Numbered from the stretch's first letter, positions 1-9,672 are shown. The stretch: 35,076 nucleotides of DNA from Prevotella sp. P5-108 (GCF_002251385.1 NZ_NPJJ01000036.1:1-35076); one strand, 5' to 3'. Numbers and translations: made by a program. The notes: generated from the letters alone by a model not told the origin.

Positions 1-25
1 CTGTAACTTTGTAATCGGTAGTCAT
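1..25 (-). CDS. Possible 5' end of a divergent gene (partial)
   Basis: An ATG on the minus strand at 25 opens a frame reading MTTDYKVT that runs off the window edge. It is preceded by an AT-rich leader typical of Bacteroidales starts and faces away from aspS, so the roughly 110 bases between them would be a divergent promoter region. Eight codons cannot identify a family and the frame may be chance. Confidence 0.3.
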
Positions 26-39
26 ATTAAATATTTTTG
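8..39 (+). promoter_or_regulatory. Candidate promoter of aspS
   Basis: TTTG at 8-11 is followed after 20 nt by TATTTTTG at 32-39, which fits the Bacteroidetes primary sigma consensus (TTTG, 19-21 nt, TAnnTTTG). The predicted transcript start near 46 would give a 5' leader of about 90 nt before the aspS ATG at 136. A second partial match, TAACTTTG at 4-11, overlaps the -33 element. Confidence 0.45.
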
Positions 40-135
40 TAACTTATTGTAAATCACCTATAAAGGTACAAAATATTTGTGAGACTACCAACTTTTTTAT
101 GAACAAAATCTTATCCCGAACTGGGGTATATCTTT

Positions 136-1899
136 ATGTATAGAACAAAAACATGTGGCGAACTTCGTCTTGCCGATAATGGCGTCGAAGTTACCTTGGC
201 TGGTTGGGTGCAGAAAGTACGCAAGATGGGTGGTATGACCTTTGTCGATTTGCGTGACCGTTATGGTATAACCCAGCTTGTCTTCAACGAATCTGTTAAT
301 GCTGCTTTGTGTGAGCAGGCCAATCGCTTGGGTCGTGAATACTGCATCCAGGCTAAGGGTGTTGTCGGTGAACGACAGAGCAAAAATGATAAGATTGCTA
401 CGGGTGATATCGAAATCCTCGTGTCCGAGCTTACTGTGCTTAGCCCCAGTGCTGTGCCTCCCTTCACCATCGAGGACAATACCGACGGTGGCGACGACCT
501 GCGTATGAAGTACCGCTATCTTGACCTTCGACGCAATGTGGTGCGTAGCAATCTGGAGCTGCGTCACCGTATGACGATACTTATCCGCAACTTCCTCGAT
601 GCACAGAAGTTCATAGAGGTTGAAACTCCAATACTTATCGGTTCTACTCCTGAAGGCGCCCGCGACTTCGTGGTTCCCTCTCGTATGAATCCCGGTCAGT
701 TCTATGCTCTCCCTCAGAGCCCTCAGACCCTGAAGCAGCTCCTTATGGTAGCAGGCTTCGACCGCTATTTCCAGATAGCCAAGTGCTTCCGCGACGAGGA
801 CCTGCGTGCCGACCGTCAGCCCGAGTTTACTCAGGTCGATTGTGAGATGAGTTTCGTAGACCAGGAAGATGTTATCTCTCTGTTCGAGGATATGTGCCGC
901 ATGCTGTTCAAGGAGGTTAGAGGTGTAGACCTTCCCGCCAAGTTGCAGCAGATGACATGGCATGAGGCCATGCGCCGCTTCGGTTCCGACAAGCCCGACC
1001 TGCGTTTCGGCATGGAATTTGTCGAGCTCAAGGATGTATTTGATGGCAAGGCAGACTTTGCCGTGTTCAACGAGGCTGCCTATATCGGTGCGATTTGTGT
1101 GCCCGGTTGTGCCAACTACACCCGCAAGCAGCTTGACGAACTCACCAACTTCGTAAAGCGTCCTCAGGTGGGTGCAAAGGGTCTTGTGTACATCAAGTAC
1201 AACGAAGATGGCTCGGTAAAGAGCTCTGTAGACAAGTTCTATGGCGCAGAAGTGTTGGCCGAAGTCAAGGAAAAGACCGGTGCCAAGGATGGCGATTTGG
1301 TTCTGATATTGAGCGGCAGTCCTGCCAACAAGGTGCGCACACAGCTCTGCGCACTCCGTCTTGAGATGGGTGAGCGTCTTGGCTTGCGCGACAAGAATAA
1401 GTTTGAGTGTCTGTGGATAGTAGACTTCCCACTCTTTGAGTGGTCAGAAGAGGAGCAGCGTCTCATGGCAACCCACCATCCCTTCACGATGCCCAACCCT
1501 GATGATATTCCTCTCTTGGATGAACATCCCGAGCGCGTGCGTGCCAAGGCTTATGACTTCATCTGCAATGGTATCGAAGTCGGTGGCGGTTCGCTCCGTA
1601 TCCATGACTCCAACCTTCAGGAGAAGATGTTCAAGATATTGGGCTTTACCAAGGAGAGTGCAGAGGCTCAGTTCGGCTTCCTGATGAACGCCTTCAAGTA
1701 TGGTGCACCTCCCCACGCTGGTCTCGCTTTCGGTCTCGACCGCTTCGTCTCTATCATGGCTGGTCTCGATTCTATCCGCGATTGTATCGCCTTCCCCAAG
1801 AACAATTCTGGACGTGACGTGATGCTCGATGCGCCTTCCCAGCTGGCTTCCAAACAGTTGGAAGAACTTAAAATCTCCGTTGATTTGAGTCAAGATTGA
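136..1899 (+). CDS. aspS: Aspartyl-tRNA synthetase
   Basis: Class II aminoacyl-tRNA synthetase that charges tRNA-Asp with aspartate in the cytoplasm. The 587-aa length matches the bacterial form, which carries a GAD insertion. Order: N-terminal OB-fold anticodon-binding domain (about 1-110), catalytic core with motif 2 ([18 protein letters not shown] near 217-234), the GAD insert (about 300-410), and motif 3 (GLAFGLDRF near 529-537). All are intact. The ATG at 136 is the first plausible start and places the OB fold at the usual distance from the N-terminus. It is probably monocistronic: a new promoter precedes the next gene. GlnRS is also present in this window, but whether this AspRS is discriminating cannot be read by eye. 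Confidence 0.97.
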   Translation: MYRTKTCGELRLADNGVEVTLAGWVQKVRKMGGMTFVDLRDRYGITQLVFNESVNAALCEQANRLGREYCIQAKGVVGERQSKNDKIATGDIEILVSELTVLSPSAVPPFTIEDNTDGGDDLRMKYRYLDLRRNVVRSNLELRHRMTILIRNFLDAQKFIEVETPILIGSTPEGARDFVVPSRMNPGQFYALPQSPQTLKQLLMVAGFDRYFQIAKCFRDEDLRADRQPEFTQVDCEMSFVDQEDVISLFEDMCRMLFKEVRGVDLPAKLQQMTWHEAMRRFGSDKPDLRFGMEFVELKDVFDGKADFAVFNEAAYIGAICVPGCANYTRKQLDELTNFVKRPQVGAKGLVYIKYNEDGSVKSSVDKFYGAEVLAEVKEKTGAKDGDLVLILSGSPANKVRTQLCALRLEMGERLGLRDKNKFECLWIVDFPLFEWSEEEQRLMATHHPFTMPNPDDIPLLDEHPERVRAKAYDFICNGIEVGGGSLRIHDSNLQEKMFKILGFTKESAEAQFGFLMNAFKYGAPPHAGLAFGLDRFVSIMAGLDSIRDCIAFPKNNSGRDVMLDAPSQLASKQLEELKISVDLSQD

Positions 1900-1949
1900 T
1901 AAAATAAAATTACAAAAGTTCTCGATTTTGTCATATTTTCGTACATATA

Positions 1950-1981
1950 TTTGCTGGCAAGTCGATAAATTGTTATCTTTG
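1950..1981 (+). promoter_or_regulatory. Promoter of the 96-aa winged-helix gene
   Basis: TTTG at 1950-1953 and TATCTTTG at 1974-1981 are separated by 20 nt, a close match to the Bacteroidetes sigma consensus. The ATG at 2043 lies about 60 nt downstream. Confidence 0.65.
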
Positions 1982-2042
1982 CATTACAAAAAGTTACAAG
2001 ATAGAAAGATTGAATGACGTAAGGTTAAATATTTACTAAATT

Positions 2043-2333
2043 ATGACAGAAAAGAAAACAACAAAAGCTGTTGCAACCAAGAAGACTGCAACGACAAAAA
2101 AATCAACAGTTAAGAAGGTTGCTTCGAAGAGTGTAGTTGTACTGACAGCAGAGAACGTAGGTTTCAAGGCTGGTGATGTATATCAGGCTCTTGCAACAGC
2201 AGAGAAGGCGCTGACAATAGCAGAGATTGCCAAGTTGGCCAACATTACAGAGGATGAAGTCCTCGTAGGAATGGGATGGCTTTTCAAGGAAGGCAAAATC
2301 AAAGACGAGGACAACAAGGTTGCTCTTGCATAA
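2043..2333 (+). CDS. Winged-helix protein (DUF2582-like) with Lys-rich tail
   Basis: A 96-aa basic protein. Residues 1-28 are a histone H1-like tail rich in Lys, Thr and Ala (repeated TKK and ATK). Residues about 38-95 form a compact winged-helix-type domain (GDVYQALATAEKALTIAEIAKL, then a second helix ending VGMGWLFKEGKI), which resembles the DUF2582 family common in Bacteroidales. The basic tail plus DNA-binding fold suggests a nucleoid-associated or regulatory role; that is inference. It has its own promoter and terminator, so it is a single-gene unit. Confidence 0.8.
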   Translation: MTEKKTTKAVATKKTATTKKSTVKKVASKSVVVLTAENVGFKAGDVYQALATAEKALTIAEIAKLANITEDEVLVGMGWLFKEGKIKDEDNKVALA

Positions 2334-2348
2334 ATTTAAGTATATGAA

Positions 2349-2390
2349 GAAAGGGTCACACTTACTTTCAGTTAAGTGTGACCTTTTTTA
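2349..2390 (+). terminator. Rho-independent terminator
   Basis: Stem GGTCACACTTA (2354-2364) pairs perfectly with TAAGTGTGACC (2373-2383), followed by a run of T. It lies just after the winged-helix gene. Confidence 0.85.
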
Positions 2391-2400
2391 ATGATTTCAC

Positions 2401-2730
2401 ATGAATTACGAGAAAGTAATCATAGACCTTTTGTTTGCAGCCGGAGAGGATGGGCTTGCTGTCAAGGACATCTCACGCTATGTCTTCAATGCAAACAATT
2501 CCTTTTTTCAGCCTCTCGATTATAATCTCGTCCACAAACAGGTTTCCTCTTATCTCATACGCAACTCCAAAAAGACCGATTCTGTCATCAGAAAAGGTAC
2601 GCAAAGAGGAACGTATTGTCTGAATCTCAATTCTGAAGTGTTCCGACAGTTGCAATTGCAGTTTGACGAACTCCAGCAAGAAGAAACCTCACCTGCATCC
2701 GAAGAAGACACGTCGCTGTCTCTATTTTAG
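2401..2730 (+). CDS. Hypothetical protein, HTH-like N-terminus
   Basis: A 109-aa protein. Residues about 1-75 look like a winged helix: an initial helix (YEKVIIDLLFAAGEDGLAV), a second helix containing VKDISRYVFNANNSF, then VHKQVSSYLIRNSKK and a wing-like RKGTQRGTYCL. The arrangement resembles HARE-HTH-type domains, but I do not recognise a named family with certainty. The C-terminal 25 residues are acidic and low in complexity (QQEETSPASEEDTSLSLF). It starts 10 nt after the upstream terminator and is probably read from its own weak promoter. Confidence 0.7.
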   Translation: MNYEKVIIDLLFAAGEDGLAVKDISRYVFNANNSFFQPLDYNLVHKQVSSYLIRNSKKTDSVIRKGTQRGTYCLNLNSEVFRQLQLQFDELQQEETSPASEEDTSLSLF

Positions 2731-2772
2731 AAAATATTCACCCTTTTCTTTTTCCATTTGAAATTATTTTCA

Positions 2773-2780
2773 TACATTTG
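2773..2780 (+). promoter_or_regulatory. -7 box of the manC promoter (decides the start)
   Basis: TACATTTG matches TAnnTTTG. It lies inside the longest open frame, which begins at TTG 2758, so that TTG cannot be the start if this promoter is used. Transcription would begin near 2787, leaving only the ATGs at 2797 or 2806. Confidence 0.55.
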
Positions 2781-2805
2781 TAAAGTTATACTAAATATGA
2801 AAATA

Positions 2806-3870
2806 ATGAGTAAGAGTAGCAATCACCTTGTGATTATGGCTGGTGGCGTGGGTAGCAGATTCTGGCCAATGAGTACATCCGAGAGACCTAAACAGTTTAT
2901 CGACGTGTTAGGTGTTGGCAAATCATTGCTTCAACTCACTTACGAGCGTTTCAGTGGTTTCTCCCCAGAGAACATTTGGGTGGTTACCAATCAGAAATAT
3001 GTAGAGCTGGTGCATCAGCAGCTTCCTGAAATCCCCTATGGGAATATCCTGCAAGAGCCATGTAGGCGAAATACAGCTCCGTGTATAGCCTATGTGAGCT
3101 GGCGCATCAAGTCAAAGGACCCCAAGGCCAATGTGGTGGTTACTCCCAGTGACCATATAGTGACCGATGTCGAAGAGTTCCGCCGCATCATCAAGCTCTG
3201 CATGGACTTCACCCAGGATTCTGATGCCATCGTAACCTTGGGCATGAAGCCCAACCGTCCGGAGACGGGTTATGGCTATATCAAGGCCGACCTGAGTGTC
3301 AGTTCTTTGCGTCAGAAGAAAATTTTCCGTGTGGACAAGTTCAAGGAGAAACCCAATCTTGAAACCGCTCAGGAATATATCAAAGAGAGCGACTACTTCT
3401 GGAATGCCGGTATCTTTATCTGGAGTGTCAGCACTATCGTCAACGCATTCAGAGTGTATCAGCCCGCAATAGCCAAGATATTTGAGAACCTGATGCCGGT
3501 CTATGGAACGGCAGATGAGCAGCAGATGATTAATGCAGTCTATCCAGAGTGCGAGAATATCTCTGTAGACTACGCAATCATGGAGCGTGTTGAGGAAATC
3601 TTCGTCTGCCCGGCCGACTTCGGTTGGAGTGACTTGGGCACGTGGGGAAGTCTGCAGATGCAGACCAAGCACGACCTCTATGGAAATACGCTCATCGGCG
3701 AGAAGATTGAGATGTATGAAAGTCACAACTGTGTGGTGCATACCTTGCAGCAGAAGCAAGTGGTTATCCAGGGGTTGGACAACTATATCGTAGCTGAGAA
3801 AGATGGTGTGCTGTTGATTTGCAAATTGTCAGAAGAACAGCGCATCCGCCAGTTTAGCGGCGAAGGATAA
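2806..3870 (+). CDS. manC: Mannose-1-phosphate guanylyltransferase
   Basis: Makes GDP-mannose from mannose-1-phosphate and GTP for capsule, LPS O-unit and glycoprotein glycans. Residues about 7-30 hold the nucleotidyltransferase signature (VIMAGGVGSRFWPMSTSERP, then KQF). Further on are the family motifs VVTPSDHIV, ETGYGYI, DKFKEKP and FWNAGIFIW, ending with the C-terminal hexapeptide-like region. The length of about 354 aa fits the short form without the fused phosphomannose isomerase domain. I chose ATG 2806 because a candidate promoter lies within the upstream extension; ATG 2797 is equally possible. A strong terminator follows. The sugar specificity (mannose rather than another hexose) follows from family resemblance. 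Confidence 0.9.
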   Translation: MSKSSNHLVIMAGGVGSRFWPMSTSERPKQFIDVLGVGKSLLQLTYERFSGFSPENIWVVTNQKYVELVHQQLPEIPYGNILQEPCRRNTAPCIAYVSWRIKSKDPKANVVVTPSDHIVTDVEEFRRIIKLCMDFTQDSDAIVTLGMKPNRPETGYGYIKADLSVSSLRQKKIFRVDKFKEKPNLETAQEYIKESDYFWNAGIFIWSVSTIVNAFRVYQPAIAKIFENLMPVYGTADEQQMINAVYPECENISVDYAIMERVEEIFVCPADFGWSDLGTWGSLQMQTKHDLYGNTLIGEKIEMYESHNCVVHTLQQKQVVIQGLDNYIVAEKDGVLLICKLSEEQRIRQFSGEG

Positions 3871-3900
3871 TCAGGGCCGATACAGTGGCTTGATAAAATA

Positions 3901-3940
3901 GAAAAAGCATCAATCCAAGCGGGATTGATGCTTTTTCTAT
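3901..3940. terminator. Bidirectional terminator between convergent manC and the DedA gene
   Basis: A perfect 16-bp stem (3901-3916 with 3922-3937) is flanked by A on the left and T on the right, so it can end transcription from both sides. Confidence 0.9.
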
Positions 3941-3952
3941 GGTTGATAATGC

Positions 3953-4576
3953 TTATTTTCTTTTCTTAAGAAGCCATTTGGCTACGAAGTATACGATGGC
4001 AATGCCCACAAGGGCGATGATGCCCAACTTGATATACTCTCCATATTCCATAATCTTGTCGTTGAGTTCCTGCTCGGGAACCACTGAGTGCAGATACCAT
4101 CCCAGCAGTGCCAGGATGCAGTTCCACAGACCGGCGCCGATGGTGGTGTAAAGGATGAACTTCCAGAATTTCATCTTGGAAAGACCGGCGGGGATAGAGA
4201 TGAGGTGTCGTATGCCAGGGAGCAGTCTGCCGGTAAGTGTGGCGATGACTCCGTGGTCGTAGAAGAACTTCTCGCTCTTCTCTACCTTTTGCTGATTGAG
4301 CAGGCACATGCGTCCCCACTTGCTGTTGGCAAAGCGATAGATGATTGGACGCCCCAAGTAATAACCTGCAAAGTAATTGATAGTAGCACCGCAGTCGGCA
4401 CCTATCGTTGCAAACAGTATGACAAGAAATACATTGAGGTTTCCTCCGGCTGCATGATAAGCTGCGGGCGATACAACCAGCTCTGACGGTACGGGGATAA
4501 CGGTGCTCTCCAGCAACATCAGGAAGAATATCGTTCCGTAATTCAGGTTGCCTAATAGTGATGATAACCAGTTCAT
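3953..4576 (-). CDS. DedA family membrane protein
   Basis: A 207-aa integral membrane protein of the DedA/SNARE-associated (VTT) superfamily, which in other bacteria flips polyprenyl- or phospholipid carriers and supports envelope homeostasis. Visible family features: re-entrant segment LESTVIPVPSE (about 22-32), the acidic GADCGAT region, and the conserved GRLLPGIRHLISIPAG (about 120-135), followed by two C-terminal membrane segments and a basic tail KWLLKKRK. Its start overlaps the stop of the upstream TPR gene by 4 nt (ATGA), so translation is probably coupled. The substrate is unknown. Confidence 0.92.
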   Translation of the reverse strand: MNWLSSLLGNLNYGTIFFLMLLESTVIPVPSELVVSPAAYHAAGGNLNVFLVILFATIGADCGATINYFAGYYLGRPIIYRFANSKWGRMCLLNQQKVEKSEKFFYDHGVIATLTGRLLPGIRHLISIPAGLSKMKFWKFILYTTIGAGLWNCILALLGWYLHSVVPEQELNDKIMEYGEYIKLGIIALVGIAIVYFVAKWLLKKRK

Positions 4577-6006
4577 TTTATAAATTTGTTTTTGATGAAT
4601 TCGTATAAATCAGTAAATGGTATATTGGGGTGCAGTATGTTGGAAAATACGATAGAGACTTCAGCAGGATTGACCTCGCATCCCTTGCGGAGGGCGTAGA
4701 GGAATTCATCCGCGCGTCCCATCTTGGCACAGCAGGCTGCGTAGTAAGCCCAGCCGTCGATGGGGTTGTCATCCTGGTTTTCTATCGTGATGCGCCTGAG
4801 GGCATCGTAGGCCAGGTCATACTCCCCATTGTCATAGCAGGCTGTACCTATCTGATAGATGATGAATGGGTCATTGTCGGACAGGGTAATGGCGGTCTCA
4901 AATTGCCGTAATCCTTCATCGGTTTCTCCAGCGTCCATATAGATATACCCCTTGATGACATGGAGGTCGGCGATATTGTTTTTGGCAGTGTTGATGCAGT
5001 CCTCAATGACCAAGAGAGCCTTGTCTCTTTGCCCCATAGAAGACAGGAGAAGTGCTTTCTGCTTGGAAATATCTATAAACAGCGAACGGTCGCTGTTTGC
5101 GAGAAGGATAGCCTTGTTGTAATGAGTCAAAGCCTCTTCGAGATTGTTCATCTTGACGTAAGTTGAACCGATAAGTGACTCTACATATCCGTCATTGGGA
5201 CGCAAAGCGCTGTAGCGATGATAGAAATCAAGCGCATCAGCAAGTTGGCCTAACGTGAATTGGCAGTTGGCCTTTGCCAACAAGGCATCTTCGCACTGGG
5301 AGTCAATCGCAAGGGCGAATTCGCTGCTTTGCAGGGCTTCAGAGATTTTTCCATTAAGATACTGGGAAGCCGTAAGCTGCGTCCAGTAATAAGTGGAGTA
5401 GGGGTCTTGGTCCACCAGCTGCATGTATAGCTCCTCTGCTTGGCTGTACTCTTGGTTGAGTAGGTAGCAACGCGCCGATGTCTCGCGATAGTCTTTACCT
5501 GATTTGTCGTCGATAAGCTCTATCCATTTCCGGGCACAGTCAAGAGCGTCGTAGTCCAAGAACAAATTGACCACGTCATAAACATAATCGGCTCTTTCGC
5601 GAGGAGATAAGTCGTCAACGCCCATGCGGAGATACTCGTCTGCCTCTTCGGGTTTGCCTTCATGGATAAGGATTTCGGCATGTAGATATTTGTAATCATA
5701 GTCAGACGTGTCTATGATTTGTTGGGCGTAATACTTAGCCTTTTCTACGTCGTTTTCTCTCAGAAGAGCGTATCGGGAACGGAAAAGGAGCGGCTCTACA
5801 GCGCTGGGGAAAGTGTAGATTGCCCTGTCAATGGTGCTGAGCGCCTTCTCGTCACATTCGTGGTACTGGTAGTACTCGGCAATGTCCGTCAGGTCTTCTG
5901 GGTCAAGATAGAAAGGTTCTCCCTGACTCGTAGATTTCTCATAACGGTCAAGGAGAACCTTGAATTTGTCGGTTTTAAAATAAAGCTCTTTATTAAAATC
6001 GATCAT
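4573..6006 (-). CDS. Tetratricopeptide repeat protein
   Basis: A 477-aa cytoplasmic protein with no signal peptide, built almost entirely of TPR helices. Examples are ALSTIDRAIYTFPSAVEPLL, a unit with DQDPYSTYYWTQLTASQYL, LADALDFYHRYSALRPNDGY and LEEALTHYNKAILLANSDRS. No catalytic domain is apparent, so it is presumably a scaffold or adaptor. It begins directly next to the glnS stop (no gap) and overlaps DedA by 4 nt, giving a tight glnS-TPR-dedA transcription unit. Its partner cannot be read from the sequence. Confidence 0.85.
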   Translation of the reverse strand: MIDFNKELYFKTDKFKVLLDRYEKSTSQGEPFYLDPEDLTDIAEYYQYHECDEKALSTIDRAIYTFPSAVEPLLFRSRYALLRENDVEKAKYYAQQIIDTSDYDYKYLHAEILIHEGKPEEADEYLRMGVDDLSPRERADYVYDVVNLFLDYDALDCARKWIELIDDKSGKDYRETSARCYLLNQEYSQAEELYMQLVDQDPYSTYYWTQLTASQYLNGKISEALQSSEFALAIDSQCEDALLAKANCQFTLGQLADALDFYHRYSALRPNDGYVESLIGSTYVKMNNLEEALTHYNKAILLANSDRSLFIDISKQKALLLSSMGQRDKALLVIEDCINTAKNNIADLHVIKGYIYMDAGETDEGLRQFETAITLSDNDPFIIYQIGTACYDNGEYDLAYDALRRITIENQDDNPIDGWAYYAACCAKMGRADEFLYALRKGCEVNPAEVSIVFSNILHPNIPFTDLYEFIKNKFIK

Positions 6007-7725
6007 TTACTTCTTGTTCTGTTTTGCCCAAGCATCCTTCAAGCCCACGGTCTTGTTGAATACAGGATGCTCTGCTGTCGTGTCGGCATCGGCCATGAAA
6101 TAACCTATGCGCTGGAATTGCAGATACTCTCCCGGCTGCTTGTTGGCTGCATATTCCTCTACGTAGCAATTGGTGCGTACGCGCAGAGAGTCTGGGTTGA
6201 GCAGCTCGTGGAAGTCGCGCTCGTCGGCAGAGGGGTTCTCTACAAAGAAGAGGCGGTCGTACTCTCTTACCTCTGCCTGGATGCAGTGATCGGCGCTAAC
6301 CCAGTGTAGTGTACCCTTAACCTTGCGGTTGGCACCTTCCAATCCGCTCTTGCTAAGTGGGTCGTACTCTGCAAAGATTTCTGTGATATTGCCCTCTGCG
6401 TCCTTCTCACAGCCGGTGCATTTGACGATATATGCGTTCTTGAGACGTACCTCCTTGCCAGGAGTCATTCTGAAGAACTTCTTGGGAGCATCCTCCATGA
6501 AGTCTTCACGCTCAATCCACAGGTGCTTGGAGAAAGTGATGTTGTGTGTACCTTCCTCGATGTTCTCGGGATTGTTGACTGCTTCCATCTCTTCCTGCAT
6601 GTCGTCAGGATAGTTGGTAATGGTCAGCTTGACGGGATCCAATACGGCAGAGACACGAGTGGCCTTCTTGTTGAGGTCATCGCGAACAGCTGCCTCAAGC
6701 AAAGCGACGTCATTAAGGGCATCAAACTTGGTGTAACCGATTGAGTCTATGAAGTTGCGTATACTCTCAGGAGAGTAACCGCGACGGCGCATACCACAGA
6801 CTGTAGGCATACGAGGGTCATCCCAACCATTTACGAGATGCTCGTCAACCAGGGTGTGCAGCTTGCGCTTGCTCATTACGGTATAGGTAAGGTTGAGACG
6901 GTTGAACTCAATCTGGCGTGGACGGTTGTCCTGCAGGTTGTCGTCGCTGCCGTCTTTCTCTTTGAGGAAGTCGATAAACTTGTCGTACAGAGGGCGATGG
7001 GGAACAAACTCAAGTGTACAGATGGAGTGGGTAACGCCCTCAAAGTAGTCGCTCTGACCATGAGCAAAGTCATACATGGGGTAGCAATACCACTTGGTGC
7101 CAGTGCGGTGGTGGGGAGTATGGATGATGCGATACATAATGGGGTCGCGGAAGTGCATATTGGGATTGGCCATGTCTAGTTTGGCACGCAATACCATGCT
7201 GCCTTCAGTGGCTTCTGGCGTATTCATGAACTCGAACAGACGGAGGTTTTCCTCTACGGGACGGTCGCGATATGGGCTGGCGATACCTGGGGTTGTAGGA
7301 GTGCCTTTCTGCTGGGCAATCTGCTCAGAGGACTGCTCGTCAACGTATGCCAAGCCTTTCTTTATCATCCAAACAGCAAATTCCCACAGCTTCTCAAAAT
7401 AGTCGGAAGCGTAATAGATGTTGCCCCAATGGAAACCTAACCATTCAATGTCGTGGAGGATATTCTCAACGTATTCATTGTTCTCTTTGCTGGGGTTGGT
7501 GTCATCAAAACGGAGGTTGCAGACACCATTGTACTTCTCGGCGACACCAAAGTCCATGCAGATGGCTTTGGCGTGACCTATATGCAGATATCCGTTAGGC
7601 TCAGGGGGGAAACGAGTCTGGATACGGCCTCCGTTTTTACCTTCAGCCAAGTCCTGCTCGACGAGTTGTTCAACGAAACTTAAGCTCTTCTTCTCTTCAA
7701 CTATATTTTCTTCTTTAGTTGTCAT
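6007..7725 (-). CDS. glnS: Glutaminyl-tRNA synthetase
   Basis: Class I synthetase charging tRNA-Gln. The 572-aa protein has the HIGH signature in PPEPNGYLHIGH (HIGH at 48-51), the KMSKS equivalent as VMSKRK (near 283), and the two-barrel anticodon-binding region at the C-terminus. Having GlnRS means the cell need not use the GatCAB transamidation route for tRNA-Gln. The N-terminal 15 residues are charged and non-conserved, but the ATG at 7725 lies 24 nt after a near-perfect promoter, so the start is well supported. It is the first gene of an operon with the TPR and DedA genes. Confidence 0.96.
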   Translation of the reverse strand: MTTKEENIVEEKKSLSFVEQLVEQDLAEGKNGGRIQTRFPPEPNGYLHIGHAKAICMDFGVAEKYNGVCNLRFDDTNPSKENNEYVENILHDIEWLGFHWGNIYYASDYFEKLWEFAVWMIKKGLAYVDEQSSEQIAQQKGTPTTPGIASPYRDRPVEENLRLFEFMNTPEATEGSMVLRAKLDMANPNMHFRDPIMYRIIHTPHHRTGTKWYCYPMYDFAHGQSDYFEGVTHSICTLEFVPHRPLYDKFIDFLKEKDGSDDNLQDNRPRQIEFNRLNLTYTVMSKRKLHTLVDEHLVNGWDDPRMPTVCGMRRRGYSPESIRNFIDSIGYTKFDALNDVALLEAAVRDDLNKKATRVSAVLDPVKLTITNYPDDMQEEMEAVNNPENIEEGTHNITFSKHLWIEREDFMEDAPKKFFRMTPGKEVRLKNAYIVKCTGCEKDAEGNITEIFAEYDPLSKSGLEGANRKVKGTLHWVSADHCIQAEVREYDRLFFVENPSADERDFHELLNPDSLRVRTNCYVEEYAANKQPGEYLQFQRIGYFMADADTTAEHPVFNKTVGLKDAWAKQNKK

Positions 7726-7748
7726 AGTGATAATTGTTTAATTTAATG

Positions 7749-7779
7749 CAAAGATACTGCAATTCAAGCATAATACAAA
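7749..7779 (-). promoter_or_regulatory. Promoter of the glnS operon
   Basis: On the minus strand TTTG (7776-7779), a 19-nt spacer and TATCTTTG (7749-7756) fit the Bacteroidetes consensus exactly. The start codon lies 24 nt beyond. Confidence 0.75.
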
Positions 7780-7919
7780 GGGTTCGACTTATTTTTTCAT
7801 CCCTGCGGCTATACATATTTATATATATGTGGCTGCGAACCTTTCTTTCTGGCGTCTGATGCATCTATGGCTTGTCAGCGCAGCCTGGTCGCGTCCCTTT
7901 ATGCTCATTCATGTAATAT

Positions 7920-7961
7920 ATATCCCTGTCTGAAAGGTATTTCTTATTCAGACAGGGATAT
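7920..7961. terminator. Large hairpin downstream of proS
   Basis: A 15-bp perfect stem (ATATCCCTGTCTGAA, 7920-7934, with 7947-7961) and a 12-nt loop. It lacks a clear T-run on the proS-sense side, so it may be a terminator, an mRNA-stabilising hairpin, or both. The rest of 7780-7919 holds no gene I can support. Confidence 0.5.
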
Positions 7962-8016
7962 GAGAGGAAACTACTGACATGATAATGTCTGCGTTTCGAT
8001 TGGATTTAGTCTGTTT

Positions 8017-9498
8017 TTAATAGCTTCGGGCAATCAGCACACGACACTTGCTGGGCTTGCCGGTAACCATATCCACGCCCGGAGTCTGCTCGTAATCGAA
8101 GGGCACGCAGCGTATGGTTGCCTGGGTGTCTTCCTTGATTTTGGCCTCGGTCTCGGCTGTGCCGTCCCAGTGGCAGAGGAAGAAGCCGCCATCTTTCACG
8201 CGGGTCTTGAACTCCTCATAGTCGTCACATACATATACGTGGGCGTCGCGGAATGTCTTGGCCTTGAGGAAGATGTGCTCCTGAATGTCCTCGAGCAAGT
8301 GCATCACGTGTTCTACGATGCCGTCAAAGCTGACGGTCGCCTTTTCAAGAGTGTCGCGACGCATAACCTCGATGGTATTCTCTTCGTAGTCGCGTCCACC
8401 CATAACCAGACGCACGGGCACACCCTTCAATTCGTAGTCAGCAAACTTGAAGCCAGGGCGCTTGTTGTCGGAGTCATCATACTTGACGCTGACACCGAGT
8501 TCTCTCAGCTTGTTGATCACGGGGCTCAGCTTATCACTGATGGCCTGCAGCTGTTCGCCGCCTTTGCTGATAGGTATGATAACCACCTGGATAGGAGCGA
8601 GCTTCGGAGGAAGTACCAATCCGTTGTCGTCGCTGTGGGTCATGATGAGCGCACCGATAAGGCGGGTAGACACACCCCAGGAGGTAGCCCATACATACTC
8701 AGGCTTGTTATCCTTGTTCAGGAAGGTAACGTCAAACGACTTGGCGAAGTTCTGACCAAGGAAGTGGCTGGTTCCGCTCTGCAAAGCCTTGCCGTCCTGC
8801 ATCATTGCTTCGATGGTATAGGTGTCCAATGCGCCTGCAAAGCGCTCGGTTTCGCTCTTTACGCCCTGGAATACAGGTACGCCCATCCACTTTTCTGCGA
8901 ACTCGGCATATACATGCAGCATCTTCTGAGCCTCTTCTTCGGCCTCTTGGCGAGTGGCGTGGGCAGTATGTCCTTCTTGCCACAAGAATTCCGATGTGCG
9001 CAGGAATGGACGCGTGCGCATCTCCCATCTCATCACGTTACACCATTGGTTGCACATCAATGGTAAGTCACGGTAAGAGTGAATCCAGTTCTTGTAAGTA
9101 TTCCAGATGATGGTCTCAGAGGTAGGACGGATGATGAGTTCTTCCTCCAGCTTGGCGTTGGGGTCCAATACTACGCTGTTTCCGTCGTCGCTTGACTTGA
9201 GTCGATAGTGGGTAACAACCGCACACTCTTTGGCGAATCCCTTTACGTGTTCAGCCTCACGAGAGAGGAATGATTTGGGGATAAGCAGAGGGAAGTAGGC
9301 ATTCTGGGCACCAGTCTCTTTGAACATCTTGTCGAGCTGGGCCTGCATCTTCTCCCATATAGCATAGCCATATGGCTTGATAACCATACATCCGCGTACC
9401 GCTGATTGTTCTGCCAAATCGGCTTTTACCACTAAGTCATTGTACCACTGACTGTAATTGTCTGCTCTCTTGGTGAGCTCCTTCAGTTCTTTAGCCAT
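8017..9498 (-). CDS. proS: Prolyl-tRNA synthetase, archaeal/eukaryote-type
   Basis: Class II synthetase charging tRNA-Pro. It has the short architecture (about 493 aa) without the bacterial INS editing insert. Motif 1/2 region [13 protein letters not shown] and [20 protein letters not shown], then the HGVS-type anticodon-binding domain, and the extra C-terminal domain ending in [14 protein letters not shown] typical of this type. The open frame extends upstream to 9537, but the first residues there ([13 protein letters not shown]) are not family-like, and [19 protein letters not shown] is the normal N-terminus, so ATG 9498 is preferred. Deprived of the INS domain, it would rely on a free-standing editing protein for Ala-tRNA-Pro, not seen here. 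Confidence 0.95.
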   Translation of the reverse strand: MAKELKELTKRADNYSQWYNDLVVKADLAEQSAVRGCMVIKPYGYAIWEKMQAQLDKMFKETGAQNAYFPLLIPKSFLSREAEHVKGFAKECAVVTHYRLKSSDDGNSVVLDPNAKLEEELIIRPTSETIIWNTYKNWIHSYRDLPLMCNQWCNVMRWEMRTRPFLRTSEFLWQEGHTAHATRQEAEEEAQKMLHVYAEFAEKWMGVPVFQGVKSETERFAGALDTYTIEAMMQDGKALQSGTSHFLGQNFAKSFDVTFLNKDNKPEYVWATSWGVSTRLIGALIMTHSDDNGLVLPPKLAPIQVVIIPISKGGEQLQAISDKLSPVINKLRELGVSVKYDDSDNKRPGFKFADYELKGVPVRLVMGGRDYEENTIEVMRRDTLEKATVSFDGIVEHVMHLLEDIQEHIFLKAKTFRDAHVYVCDDYEEFKTRVKDGGFFLCHWDGTAETEAKIKEDTQATIRCVPFDYEQTPGVDMVTGKPSKCRVLIARSY

Positions 9499-9583
9499 TT
9501 TATATCTTTTGTTTGTTTCTTTGTGCTTGGGGTGCATCAGGTCAGACTTGTGCTGATTACCTTGATGCGCCTGATTATTGCCT

Positions 9584-9621
9584 CAAATGTATTTATATTC
9601 AACAATATTGTGCAAAATTAC
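9584..9621 (-). promoter_or_regulatory. Two candidate -7 boxes for proS
   Basis: Minus-strand TAATTTTG (9614-9621), preceded by a run of T and CG as in many strong Bacteroidales promoters, and TACATTTG (9584-9591). Either gives a leader of roughly 80-115 nt that contains an inverted repeat (GCATCA near 9569-9574 with TGATGC near 9534-9539). Confidence 0.4.
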
Positions 9622-9664
9622 GAAAAAAACTCCTCAAAACGCATAGAAATTTAGAAAATCATTA

Positions 9665-9672
9665 TATCTTTG
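9665..9672 (+). promoter_or_regulatory. -7 box upstream of the OmpA-like lipoprotein
   Basis: TATCTTTG followed by CA, matching TAnnTTTG; no clean TTTG at -33. It gives a leader of about 115 nt before ATG 9796. Confidence 0.5.

Noticed and set aside
97..963. 288-aa minus-strand frame opposite aspS
   Set aside because: Antisense shadow of aspS.
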